A model generated the notes under the pieces. The model worked only from the letters and a program-made list of their open reading frames with translations, made no database searches and had not been told where the DNA came from. Of a stretch of 64,000 nucleotides of DNA, positions 36,064 through 45,272 are shown in pieces. This DNA comes from Flagellimonas lutimaris. Lineage in GTDB: Bacteria; Bacteroidota; Bacteroidia; Flavobacteriales; Flavobacteriaceae. A program made the translations under genes and the position numbers. Numbering within the stretch: position 1 is the stretch's first letter; every line of letters begins with the position of its first letter. Location of the stretch: positions 1 to 64,000 of the forward strand of contig NZ_QXFH01000070.1 of the NCBI RefSeq assembly GCF_003581615.1, given 5' to 3'.

Positions 36064-36913
36064 ACTCATCCTTATTTCTTTATTAATCGTAGTACAAGCT
36101 TGTGCCCAAAGAACCTATTTGGGCGAGTTGGAGGACTTGGGCAAATTCCCTTCCAAACTTAAAGAAGTATCCGGGTTGCAAGTTACCGAAGATGGTAAAA
36201 TCTGGGTGATTGAAGACAGTGGTAACAAGGATCAGATATATAGGGTCAATAATGATGGTAAAATCTTGGAATCATTAAAAGTTGACCATGCCAAAAATAA
36301 GGATTGGGAAGATTTGACCATGGATGATGATGGAAACCTATATATCGGTGATTTTGGTAATAATGGTAATGGGCGTGAGGACTTGGTCATATACAAAGTG
36401 TCCAACGATGAAATGGACAAAAAAAAGCCCAATGCCGACAAGATCGAGTTCAATTACCCACAGCAAAAAGATTTCCCACCCCAAAAAGACAGTCTTTATT
36501 TTGATACGGAAGGATTTTTTCACCTAAATGACCATCTGTACATCTTCACTAAAAACCGTACAAGGCCATACTCTGGAAACACTTTGATTTATCGTGTACC
36601 GGACAAGGAAGGGGAATACGAGGCAGAATTTTTGGGCTCGTTGTTCTTATGTGCCGACCAAGACCATTGCTCGGTGACAAGCGCCGATATTTCACCGAAT
36701 GGTAATACCATAGCCTTATTGAGCTATGGGTTCGTATTTTTACTAACCGATTTTAGCGTTCCGGACTTGACCAAAGCGTCAATAAAAATAATTGACTTAA
36801 AAACTGACACTCAGGTTGAATCGATTTGTTTTGCGAACAACAACACACTCTTGATTGCCGATGAAGAGAACAGATTCGGGGGTCGAAAACTTTATGAGTT
36901 GAAATTGGATTAA
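36056..36913 (+). CDS. Beta-propeller lipoprotein of unknown function
   Basis: The 285-residue product has a lipobox (VVQAC) and repeated beta-blade motifs (VSGLQVTEDGKIWVIEDSG, EDLTMDDDGNLYIGDFGN, TSADISPNGNTIALLSY). These resemble NHL or SdiA-regulated-type propellers. No catalytic residues are recognised. It overlaps the preceding GyrI-like gene by 8 bases, ending the rightward run that began at 23915. Its end abuts the convergent phosphoesterase gene by 2 bases. Confidence 0.7.
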   Translation: MNKLILISLLIVVQACAQRTYLGELEDLGKFPSKLKEVSGLQVTEDGKIWVIEDSGNKDQIYRVNNDGKILESLKVDHAKNKDWEDLTMDDDGNLYIGDFGNNGNGREDLVIYKVSNDEMDKKKPNADKIEFNYPQQKDFPPQKDSLYFDTEGFFHLNDHLYIFTKNRTRPYSGNTLIYRVPDKEGEYEAEFLGSLFLCADQDHCSVTSADISPNGNTIALLSYGFVFLLTDFSVPDLTKASIKIIDLKTDTQVESICFANNNTLLIADEENRFGGRKLYELKLD

Positions 36914-36915
36914 AG

Positions 36916-39900
36916 TTAAAATCCAAATCCAAGGCCAAAGGCAAAACGTAGACCATCCGCACTATTAAATAGCCCAAAATTAGCAGACAGCACATCTGCA
37001 CCATTCAGGAAAAATCCACCTCCATAAGAATTGTGCCATTTGTCTGATTCTTCACCCGGGAACCAAACACGACCATAATCGAACCCTCCATAAACACCCG
37101 GGGTTACCGGAAGAATACCTGTCTTTGTGCGCCTAAAACTATATCGTAAATCTGTGTTTTGAAAATAGGCCGTTTTACCTGAAAACCGCTGGAAACGGAA
37201 GCCTCGAAGACCGTTGTTGCCCCCAATGCTGGCAGCTTGATAAAATTCGTAGCCATTCCCAATGGTAAAATGCCCTTTAAATTTAGTGGCCAAGACCAAT
37301 TGTCCGTCCGCAGTAAGCTTATGGTCCATGGAAAATACAGGGATAATGTACCCAAACGTTCTGGATGAATCATCCAAATTGGTCTTAAAACCACCCTCCA
37401 AAGCAAACGCCATTCCCAATGTTGGAAATGCTTCGTTATCGGTGTTGGAATAGCTGTATTCAGCATCAACGCCAAAGAAACTCAAATGATTTTCCTCTCC
37501 ATTTTCTAAGTAAAACTCATTGATAAACCTATCTTCAGTTTCTTCAATCTCAATATTCTCGTAAGCAACGCCCAATCGTATTTTAGAACCGAAAAATCCA
37601 CGCCATACCAAGGAAGGAGCAAACTTAAGGGTTCGTATTCGGACCCTGTTGTAATCCAATCCCTGAGGTTCATCATCGTCATTATTAACAGTTTCATTTC
37701 CGAAGCCGAAAAAATTTCTAGTAAAATTGGGACTGGTAAATAGGGCATGTAGTTCTAGGTTTACCTTATTAAACACGTGGGCAAACTCTCCCCTATATCC
37801 TAAATCAAAACCATTGGTTGCAAAATAATAGGCCGCGTTAACCGTATGCTGTTGTGTAAACGGATTTTTTCTGAACCCATTAAATGTATAGGTATCGGTC
37901 AAACCTATCCTAACCCCATCATCAGGATTAAAACCTATTGTTGGTAGTATCTGGTTATTACTTCCTTTAATATTTAAAAACTCGTAAGTATTGGTATTGT
38001 AATCATTTATCAAGTTGATTTTCCCTCCATAAGCTTCATCCAGGGTGTTTTTCTTGGACTTGAAATCGTAGACCAGCAGTTTTTGTGAGTTTTCGGAAAT
38101 TTTATAAACATCATTGTTCTGTCCACCAATAATGCGCACTTTTATTTTTGATGTTTCTGTTTTGGCATCGAACACATCATCATCATCCAAACCATAGATC
38201 CAAATTTCCTTAGTATAATCCGGGTTATACACCTTGTTAAAAAAAAGATCTGTCTTCTCGCCTCCTTTTATGCGGTATGCTTTTACCTCAACATCTCCGT
38301 TGGGCAAGGAAACAATATTGAAATAATCGTCTTTATCCGTTCCGGTAATCACACTATACTTATTCAAAACGGCAAAGTAGTCAGTTGCTGTTTGGACCAG
38401 ATTTTTCTTTCTGGCCAGAAGTATATTTTTGATCTCGGTCAAAGTTTCATCCCGAACTTCTTCGGGAAAGGCCATAAAGGCGTCATCAATAATTTCTGCA
38501 TTCAAGTTTTTCTGAATAAACTTGGCCTGGTCCATCCATGTATCCAAATCCACTTCCGATAACAGAGCCATATCCAAAGCAAATGTTCTTGGTGACGATG
38601 TAAATCCTTTTACGCTCCTTATTTTTTCATGGAATCCTTCAAAAATACGTAGACCTGGAACCGCTCTGGAGCCAAAATTCATGATGAGTCCATCTCCCCA
38701 GCGCGAAAATACCTGGTCTCTGTCCCTCGGAATTGGTTTGTACATTTTATTTCCATCTTCGGTCTCAAATTCGGCCCACCGCCATTGATCTACGTGCCTA
38801 TCCCAGTCGCCAACAAGGATATCAAAAAGGCGAGCTTTTACATATTCTTTCTGGTCGATGCTATACTCCTCATCTTCTCGGAGTTTGTCCAAAAGGTCGT
38901 AGGTGCTCTCGATTTTTTTGGTGAATCCAAAGCTTTCCAAATTATCGTGATCATCGGAAACGTGCTCCTCGATCATATACAACTCATCACCAAACTCCTT
39001 ATTGAAATCTCCCAAAACAGATTGTTTGGGAACGTAGTACAACTTAGGGTTGGTATGGTATATCCCAAGGGCACCCGATAGTTTATCCATAGTAAAAGGA
39101 GCGTAGGGATGTGCCCCAGTATAAAGATCCAATAACAATTTTTCCGTGTATGTATCGTCAAATTGTCCAATAATATATTGATCTTGGAAGGCAATGGCCT
39201 GCAGGTATCTTTCGGCACTTTTTCGCAAGCCCCTCATCACATATTCCCTGCCTTCCCGATCAGCCAATCGTAATGAGTTGGATTGATTCCCCCCTCCCTT
39301 TCTAACAACGGTCAATCCTCCGAAAAGGGTGTCCAATCGCACAGTGGGAGCCTTAACTATGGTCCCATAGTATTTTCTGTACCGTTCCCCCCATAACCAT
39401 TTATGAAATCCACTCTTATCTATTTGCTCTGGCTCATAAACTGAGGCCATTTTGTATGCTGGAAAATCATCAGAAAGTTCCACCTTTTTATTTGACCTAT
39501 CGGGCGGCAACACTTCCGTTTGATATAATAGGGTGGTTGAATTGGCATTGGCACCGTAAAACTCAACTTGAGACGAACCATCTTTAAACACCTTTAAAAT
39601 CGCATATCCATTTCTTCCTGTTGAAAATTTACTGCCGTTCAACAGTCGGGTAGCTCCAGTTTTTGCTCCGGAGCCACTTACAATTTGAGGTTTGCCATAT
39701 CCCTCGATGTACTGAAGCGTATGCTCGTGTCCTGAAGCAAAAATTACCTTATCGGAATATTGTGAAAGGGTAAGTATCCTGTTCTTTAACTCATTGTACT
39801 TTTTATTGGACAAATCCTCTGCTGTGGCTCCGGAAGTTTTTCTCATGAGATTGATTGCAGACCCGAAAATTGGCAATGGCACCTTTCCTCCGCTGGGATA

Positions 39901-40629
39901 CATTCCTTGTTTAAAGGAAAATTGACCACCGTGCGAACCATAGGAAAACATAGGATGGTGCATGGCTATGATTACGGTTTTGTCCCTGTTCTTTTTGATC
40001 AAACCCTCCAGCTCCTCAAAAAAACGCTCCCTGTCCTTTATTTCACATTCATCGTTTATGGTCGGGTGCTTGTCCCAATTGACAAGGTACCATTCTGTAT
40101 CTATGGCAATGACCATTGTATTTTCATTGATTTCAATGTCCTCGATAGGGCAACCATTTTCTGGTTGAAAAGCCTCATTATCATCCAATACGTCCTCAAC
40201 ATATTCTTCCTCCCTTTTAAGACCCTTTAACCCATTGCTGTACCAATCGTGATTACCTGGAATAAAAATGGTGTTTCCCTTAAAATTTTCCAAGGTGGCC
40301 AATTGCGCATCCAAATAGTGTTTAGAGCGTTCATAACCATCGCGATCATCATCCTTATCAACAAATCCCGCAGGATATATATTGTCTCCTAAAAAAATAG
40401 CAGTGCTATTGCTATCTGCGCCATCAAGAACCTTTTTAAATTCCTTTAATGTGGGATTGAGCTCGCCTATTGGGGATTTACCGGCATCACCTATTAAATA
40501 AAAAGTATGCTCAACCTCCTTTTGGTTTAATTCGGTAGTAATAGAAAAAGGTTCGGCGTATTTGGTTTCATAGGTAGCGCAACCATACACCAAAATAATT
40601 AATAAGACGAGTAAGTAATGTTTCTTCAT
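36916..40629 (-). CDS. Calcineurin-type phosphoesterase lipoprotein fused to outer-membrane barrel
   Basis: The product is 1237 residues from the ATG at 40629, with a lipobox VYGC; the 15-codon upstream extension is rejected. Residues of about 40-350 are a metallophosphoesterase with GDAG (47-50), GDN (81-83), GNHD (125-128), a His pair (224-225) and GHEH (300-303), all metal ligands intact. Residues of about 430-660 are unusual: a glycine-rich start (VVRKGGGNQSNSL), GDWDRHVDQW (607-616) and PRDRDQ (634-639) recall the catalytic and metal loops of HipA/Fam20/CotH-like kinases. The C-terminal part of about 330 residues is a BamA/Omp85-like barrel ending in FGLGFGF. The substrate is unknown. 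Confidence 0.85.
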   Translation of the reverse strand: MKKHYLLVLLIILVYGCATYETKYAEPFSITTELNQKEVEHTFYLIGDAGKSPIGELNPTLKEFKKVLDGADSNSTAIFLGDNIYPAGFVDKDDDRDGYERSKHYLDAQLATLENFKGNTIFIPGNHDWYSNGLKGLKREEEYVEDVLDDNEAFQPENGCPIEDIEINENTMVIAIDTEWYLVNWDKHPTINDECEIKDRERFFEELEGLIKKNRDKTVIIAMHHPMFSYGSHGGQFSFKQGMYPSGGKVPLPIFGSAINLMRKTSGATAEDLSNKKYNELKNRILTLSQYSDKVIFASGHEHTLQYIEGYGKPQIVSGSGAKTGATRLLNGSKFSTGRNGYAILKVFKDGSSQVEFYGANANSTTLLYQTEVLPPDRSNKKVELSDDFPAYKMASVYEPEQIDKSGFHKWLWGERYRKYYGTIVKAPTVRLDTLFGGLTVVRKGGGNQSNSLRLADREGREYVMRGLRKSAERYLQAIAFQDQYIIGQFDDTYTEKLLLDLYTGAHPYAPFTMDKLSGALGIYHTNPKLYYVPKQSVLGDFNKEFGDELYMIEEHVSDDHDNLESFGFTKKIESTYDLLDKLREDEEYSIDQKEYVKARLFDILVGDWDRHVDQWRWAEFETEDGNKMYKPIPRDRDQVFSRWGDGLIMNFGSRAVPGLRIFEGFHEKIRSVKGFTSSPRTFALDMALLSEVDLDTWMDQAKFIQKNLNAEIIDDAFMAFPEEVRDETLTEIKNILLARKKNLVQTATDYFAVLNKYSVITGTDKDDYFNIVSLPNGDVEVKAYRIKGGEKTDLFFNKVYNPDYTKEIWIYGLDDDDVFDAKTETSKIKVRIIGGQNNDVYKISENSQKLLVYDFKSKKNTLDEAYGGKINLINDYNTNTYEFLNIKGSNNQILPTIGFNPDDGVRIGLTDTYTFNGFRKNPFTQQHTVNAAYYFATNGFDLGYRGEFAHVFNKVNLELHALFTSPNFTRNFFGFGNETVNNDDDEPQGLDYNRVRIRTLKFAPSLVWRGFFGSKIRLGVAYENIEIEETEDRFINEFYLENGEENHLSFFGVDAEYSYSNTDNEAFPTLGMAFALEGGFKTNLDDSSRTFGYIIPVFSMDHKLTADGQLVLATKFKGHFTIGNGYEFYQAASIGGNNGLRGFRFQRFSGKTAYFQNTDLRYSFRRTKTGILPVTPGVYGGFDYGRVWFPGEESDKWHNSYGGGFFLNGADVLSANFGLFNSADGLRFAFGLGFGF

Positions 40630-40665
40630 ATCCGACAAGGTTGATTCCAAAATTTTGTAATTTGG

Positions 40666-41877
40666 ATGTCCCAATTAGGAGATATGTCGGAAATTGTTGA
40701 TAAAACTAAACACTTCGTTTCTAAACTATTAACGGAAAAACTTGATTCCAAGTTCTTGTACCATAACTTGCGACATACCCAACGAGTGGTTAAAAGTACT
40801 AAAGAATTGCTCAATTATTATAATCTTGAAGAGGTTGAAAACGAGAGGTTATTACTGGCCTCATGGTTCCACGATGTTGGCCATATAAAAGGTTGGGAAG
40901 ACCATGAAGAAAGTAGTTGTGAAATTGCCAGAGAGTTTCTCGAAAAAAACGATTACCAGCCTGAAGGTATTGAGCAAGTATGCTCGTTGATTATGGCAAC
41001 AAAAATGTGCAACACGCCTTCCAACCTCATGGAAGGAATCATAAGGGATGCAGATATATCCCATTTTGCCAAGAAAAGTTATTGGGAAACCACCGATTTT
41101 TTAAAAGAGGAACTCAAAGAATTAGGAGTCGCTGATTATTCTGCCAAAGAATGGCGGGACAAGAACATTAAAATGTTCCGAACAAAGCATAATTTTTTCA
41201 CGGACTATGCCAAGGAGAATTGGGAAGAGGGAAAACAACAGAATCTAAAAAAACTGCTCAAAGAGAAAAAGGCCGAAAAAAAGATTGCCAAAAAGGAAGC
41301 TTTAAAAGCAAAATATAAAAGTGAAAGTCCTGATAGAAGTGTTCAGACCTTGTATCGGGTGACCTTGAGAAATCACCTAAAGCTCAGTGATATTGCCGAC
41401 ACAAAGGCAAATATATTGTTGTCCGTGAATGCCATTATTATTTCATTGGTATTGGCCAACCTACTTACCAAACTGGACAATCCATCCAATACCTATATGA
41501 TCTATCCCACGTTCATATTGATTCTGTTCAGCGTTGTTTCCATGGTCTTGTCCGTGTTGGCTACCCGACCTAATATTACAAGCGGTAAATTCACCAAAGA
41601 AGATGTGGAAAAAAGAAGGGTGAACCTATTGTTCTTCGGTAATTTCCACCAAATGGGTCTTGAGGAATACCAGTCGGCGGTACAAGAACTGGTAAAGGAT
41701 AAGGATTATGTATACTCTTCACTTACAAAAGACCTCTACTATTTGGGAATTGTTTTAAACAGAAAATATAAGATACTGCGTTTAACCTACAACATTTTTA
41801 TGTTCGGCATCATTATATCTGTTATTGCCTTTGGAATTGCTTTTCGATTTTTTGGCCCGGAGAGATTGATTTTTTAA
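40666..41877 (+). CDS. HD-domain hydrolase fused to PycTM-like membrane effector domain
   Basis: The 403-residue product has an N-terminal HD domain with His37, His69-Asp70 (WFHDVGH) and Asp128/Asp130 (RDADISH), so the metal site is complete. A charged coiled linker (about 185-225) follows. The C-terminal region (about 225-400) matches the PycTM/DUF5706 pattern: YRVTLRNHLKLSDIADTKANILLSVNAIIIS, with membrane helices at about 251-267, 279-299 and 372-394. In Pycsar defence, PycTM proteins respond to cyclic pyrimidines. No cyclase lies nearby. It is divergent from the phosphoesterase-barrel gene across 36 bases. An alternative start lies six codons in. Confidence 0.8.
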   Translation: MSQLGDMSEIVDKTKHFVSKLLTEKLDSKFLYHNLRHTQRVVKSTKELLNYYNLEEVENERLLLASWFHDVGHIKGWEDHEESSCEIAREFLEKNDYQPEGIEQVCSLIMATKMCNTPSNLMEGIIRDADISHFAKKSYWETTDFLKEELKELGVADYSAKEWRDKNIKMFRTKHNFFTDYAKENWEEGKQQNLKKLLKEKKAEKKIAKKEALKAKYKSESPDRSVQTLYRVTLRNHLKLSDIADTKANILLSVNAIIISLVLANLLTKLDNPSNTYMIYPTFILILFSVVSMVLSVLATRPNITSGKFTKEDVEKRRVNLLFFGNFHQMGLEEYQSAVQELVKDKDYVYSSLTKDLYYLGIVLNRKYKILRLTYNIFMFGIIISVIAFGIAFRFFGPERLIF

Positions 41878-41882
41878 AAAAA

Positions 41883-44258
41883 TTAGGAGTTTAGTTCTTC
41901 CATTAAGTCATCGTAAGTATAGGTACGCTCCGATTTTTTGTCCTTTTGATATAAAATCTCAGCCCTTATCGCCTTTAATCCAGATACTCCTTGAACCCCT
42001 TCCAATTCCACAATCTCAATGTTGTTGGTAAAGTATCCCTTGGCCTTTAAAAAACTAATGTAACGCAGATATTCTTTCTCGTCCTTGCGTTGCGAATACA
42101 CAATGGCCAGCTTTCCTTTTTGTGTAAGGCGCTCGTTGGTCCCCTTAATAAAGGATTTGTCAATACGCTTTTTGATGACTTCATATCTGGCGTTGTATGT
42201 GCCATCTACATCAAAACGCTTTTCATCCATTCTAAAACGAATGGCCAGAGAAGTGCTATAGACCAAAACCAAGGATGCCACATCCAATTTAACTGGAAGA
42301 TGTGGCTTTAGAGCGTAGTACTTATTCTCCATCTCGCACATAAGCTGAAGCTGCCACAACCTTAGATTGCACAAGAAAAGTTCGTTGAATTCCTTATCCT
42401 TTGCAATGGAGTTTCCTATGTACATATTATGCTCCACCCCATCAGTCTTGTAACGTTCAAAATAATGCGGGAACATGTCTTGGGCCTCCTCTTGTTTTTT
42501 ATCCAAAAGAGCAGCTAGTTTCATATTGGCCTCCATGACACTATTGTCATAATTTCTACGATGATCATAGTAGCTTTCGGTGGCCCTGTCTATCTTCTCG
42601 TTATATTTATCTAAAAGCACAACAATTTCGTCATCCTCTTTTTGAAGATGATTGAATACGGGGTCCACTTCTTCCTTTACAAAATCAAAGACGGCTTGTT
42701 CGGTATGGGTAAACAATGCCTCCTTAACCTCATTCAAATAATTGTTTACTCTGAACATTAACTCCTCATAAATGGGAAGCTTGTATTTTTTGAAAGCGAT
42801 TTCCAAAACATCATTGATTTCAGAAAGCTGTATCATTAAATCCCTTTGGATGGCAAGATTACGTTCCTTTGCAGAATCCTTTATATCTATTTGTCCATAT
42901 AACGGGTACACATCTTTGAAAACAATTTCTTCAAACATGGGTTCGTTGCCGGCTAATTCATCAGCCATAAAGCGCTTGGCCTCTTCTTGGAACTTCCAAT
43001 ATACCGATGGATGCACAGAGGTACACTCGTGCTGAATAACCGCATCAATTAAGTTCTCCTCTTCCTCAATGGTTCGCATTACAGCCGCAATAATGTACGG
43101 CATTACATCGTCCAACTTGTTTGCGTTAACACTGTTTAGCTCGTTCACTTTACCAGAAACCAGCTCAAGGACACCCAATAGCTCTCCATTGACAGAAATT
43201 GGCGCCAAAATGGCACTTTTAATGCCTTGATCCATTAAGTTTTTATAGGGCTGAACTTTACCCTCTGTTTTTTTATAATATTTCTCCACGTTAGAGATAG
43301 CGAAATACTTATTCTCTTTGAACAGTTTTCCATGGGAATAATTACAAAATGTAGAATCGCATTCCTCCGTATCCTTACCGTTGAGGATATAACTGTCCAT
43401 GCCTTTACCGTATATCTTAAAAAAATGATTGGCTCCCGAATCATAACCCGCAAAACCAACCTTTATATCGTTAAGTTTAAAAAAGGACCTGAAAGTGTCT
43501 TCAAAATTCTCCATAAAGGACTCCTTGCCCCTTTGGGTCCTACCTATCAAGGTTGACTTTATTTCAGAAACGGAATGTTCGGCAGTTACATCGAACATAT
43601 TAGATATTACAAAGCCTTTAGCGGTAAAACTATTTGGTGGTATTTTTTCTTTCCACAAATCCAAGTTGTAAAAGTTGTCCAACAACTCATCCACATCATC
43701 TTGTGTAATCTCCTTGGCCTTGTCGGTTGGAATAATTTCCATAAAATCCGCATTGTACAAAATACGGTACCTACGCATCACTCCATTGGTGTCTGGAATG
43801 TCATAAAAGAAAGGACGCCTAAAATCTAAATTATAGCCGTAATAGAACTTTAAGATTACGGTACATCTCATAATGTATCCGAACTCGTAAGGTATATTGG
43901 TTATTTCCAAGTCAAAATCCTCCCCTGCATCTTTCAAGATTTGACGAAACCGCTCAGAAGAGTTGAATACCAAATTTTCAAAGGGTGTGGATGCCGTCTT
44001 TATTTCATTCTTAGTTAAAATTGGAGAAAAAGAGTCCTCCAAAATCACTCGAATCACATCCTTGTGTTTGTCCAACAAAGACAAATCAGAAAAACCTTCT
44101 CTCAATTCTGGGTACGAAGCCTGTGTCTCCAACACATATTTTGCCCTTGCAGCAACATGTGGATTGGAGCTACTAAGCTGTTCATCATAATGTTCCAACA
44201 ATTTGTTGAAACTTACTAATTGAACAAGTGGGCTTTCCGAGTGGTAATCGTGCTTCAT
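41883..44258 (-). CDS. Large GAF-domain protein, unknown function
   Basis: The 791-residue cytoplasmic protein uses the ATG at 44258 rather than a TTG two codons upstream. A GAF-like domain spans about 250-400 (FAGYDSGANHFF, SAILAPISVNGELLGVLELVSG). It is flanked by a long N-terminal region and an alpha-helical C-terminal half of about 400 residues. No kinase, cyclase or output enzyme domain is recognised. Proteins of this arrangement appear conserved in Flavobacteriaceae, from memory. It converges on the HD-PycTM gene with 5 bases between and diverges from a phosphoesterase gene, so it may be regulatory. Confidence 0.7.
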   Translation of the reverse strand: MKHDYHSESPLVQLVSFNKLLEHYDEQLSSSNPHVAARAKYVLETQASYPELREGFSDLSLLDKHKDVIRVILEDSFSPILTKNEIKTASTPFENLVFNSSERFRQILKDAGEDFDLEITNIPYEFGYIMRCTVILKFYYGYNLDFRRPFFYDIPDTNGVMRRYRILYNADFMEIIPTDKAKEITQDDVDELLDNFYNLDLWKEKIPPNSFTAKGFVISNMFDVTAEHSVSEIKSTLIGRTQRGKESFMENFEDTFRSFFKLNDIKVGFAGYDSGANHFFKIYGKGMDSYILNGKDTEECDSTFCNYSHGKLFKENKYFAISNVEKYYKKTEGKVQPYKNLMDQGIKSAILAPISVNGELLGVLELVSGKVNELNSVNANKLDDVMPYIIAAVMRTIEEEENLIDAVIQHECTSVHPSVYWKFQEEAKRFMADELAGNEPMFEEIVFKDVYPLYGQIDIKDSAKERNLAIQRDLMIQLSEINDVLEIAFKKYKLPIYEELMFRVNNYLNEVKEALFTHTEQAVFDFVKEEVDPVFNHLQKEDDEIVVLLDKYNEKIDRATESYYDHRRNYDNSVMEANMKLAALLDKKQEEAQDMFPHYFERYKTDGVEHNMYIGNSIAKDKEFNELFLCNLRLWQLQLMCEMENKYYALKPHLPVKLDVASLVLVYSTSLAIRFRMDEKRFDVDGTYNARYEVIKKRIDKSFIKGTNERLTQKGKLAIVYSQRKDEKEYLRYISFLKAKGYFTNNIEIVELEGVQGVSGLKAIRAEILYQKDKKSERTYTYDDLMEELNS

Positions 44259-44330
44259 TCCCAAGTTAGTCGAGGTTTAGCCGTCAAAGTTACAAAAAGT
44301 AGGAATGCATGCCCATTAATAGATATCTTT

Positions 44331-45272
44331 ATGGACAAATCACCATTTTTAAGGATATTTAGCAAAAACTTTTCCATGTCCTCTTCAACACGATTAGACA
44401 GAGCCTACAAAAACGCAATGAGGATTCCATTCGATGAGGATTCCAAATTTATCTTTTTTAGTGATTGTCATCGTGGAGACAATAGTTTTGCGGACGACTT
44501 CGCCAATAACCGAAACATTTATTTCCATGCATTGAACCATTATTACAGGGAAGGCTTTAATTATATTGAACTTGGAGATGGAGACGAGCTTTGGGAAAAT
44601 CTAAGTTTTGATTCAATTATTGAGGCGCATAAAAATGTGTATCAACTTTTACGACGGTTCCATTTAGAGAAACGGCTCCACATGCTCTGGGGCAATCACG
44701 ATATGGTGTATAGGGATCCTGATTATGTGGACAAACATCTCTCCCATTATTTTGAACCTATTGATGGCTCCGACAAAGAACTTTTCGAAGGCATCACCTA
44801 TCATGAAGCGCTCATTTTAAAACATACCGATACCGGTCAGGAAATTTTTTGTGTCCACGGCCATCAAGCGGATTGGTGGAATTATGTGTGTTGGCGTATC
44901 GGCAGGTTTTTGGTTCGAATTTTATGGAAACCGCTACAGGTGGTGGGTATTGCTGACCCCACCAGTCCAGCCAAAAATTATAAGGAGCTTATCCGCATTG
45001 AAAAGCGTATCAAACGTTGGATTTTAAAGAAAAACTTGCTTATTACACTCGCAGGACACACGCATCGACCTCGGTTTCCAGAACCTGGTCAAATTCCTTT
45101 TTTTAATGATGGGAGCTGTGTTCATCCAAGGAGCATTACAGGGATCGAGATTGAGAATGGGAAAATCTCCCTCATCAAATGGCATATTGATACCAAGCCC
45201 GATGGTACACTTCAAATTGTTCGGGTTTTATTGGAAGGCCCAGAAAAACTTCAAGATTACATCGATCACTAA
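44331..45272 (+). CDS. Metallophosphoesterase, UDP-diacylglucosamine-hydrolase-like
   Basis: The product is about 313 residues from the ATG at 44331; an ATG at 44376 is also possible, and longer frames would run into the divergent GAF gene. Calcineurin-type motifs are SDCHRGDN, ELGDGDELWE, WGNHDMVY, CVHGHQADWW and AGHTHRP. This set resembles LpxH-type and related phosphoesterases, but the lipid A role is not assured. It has no signal peptide, so it is probably cytoplasmic or membrane-associated. The gene overlaps the convergent PLP-enzyme gene by 4 bases. Confidence 0.8.
   Translation: MDKSPFLRIFSKNFSMSSSTRLDRAYKNAMRIPFDEDSKFIFFSDCHRGDNSFADDFANNRNIYFHALNHYYREGFNYIELGDGDELWENLSFDSIIEAHKNVYQLLRRFHLEKRLHMLWGNHDMVYRDPDYVDKHLSHYFEPIDGSDKELFEGITYHEALILKHTDTGQEIFCVHGHQADWWNYVCWRIGRFLVRILWKPLQVVGIADPTSPAKNYKELIRIEKRIKRWILKKNLLITLAGHTHRPRFPEPGQIPFFNDGSCVHPRSITGIEIENGKISLIKWHIDTKPDGTLQIVRVLLEGPEKLQDYIDH

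Noticed and set aside
40666-44258. Complete Pycsar or CBASS defence operon
   Set aside because: Only the PycTM-like effector half is seen. No nucleotide cyclase or CD-NTase gene is present nearby, and the genes are convergent, not an operon.
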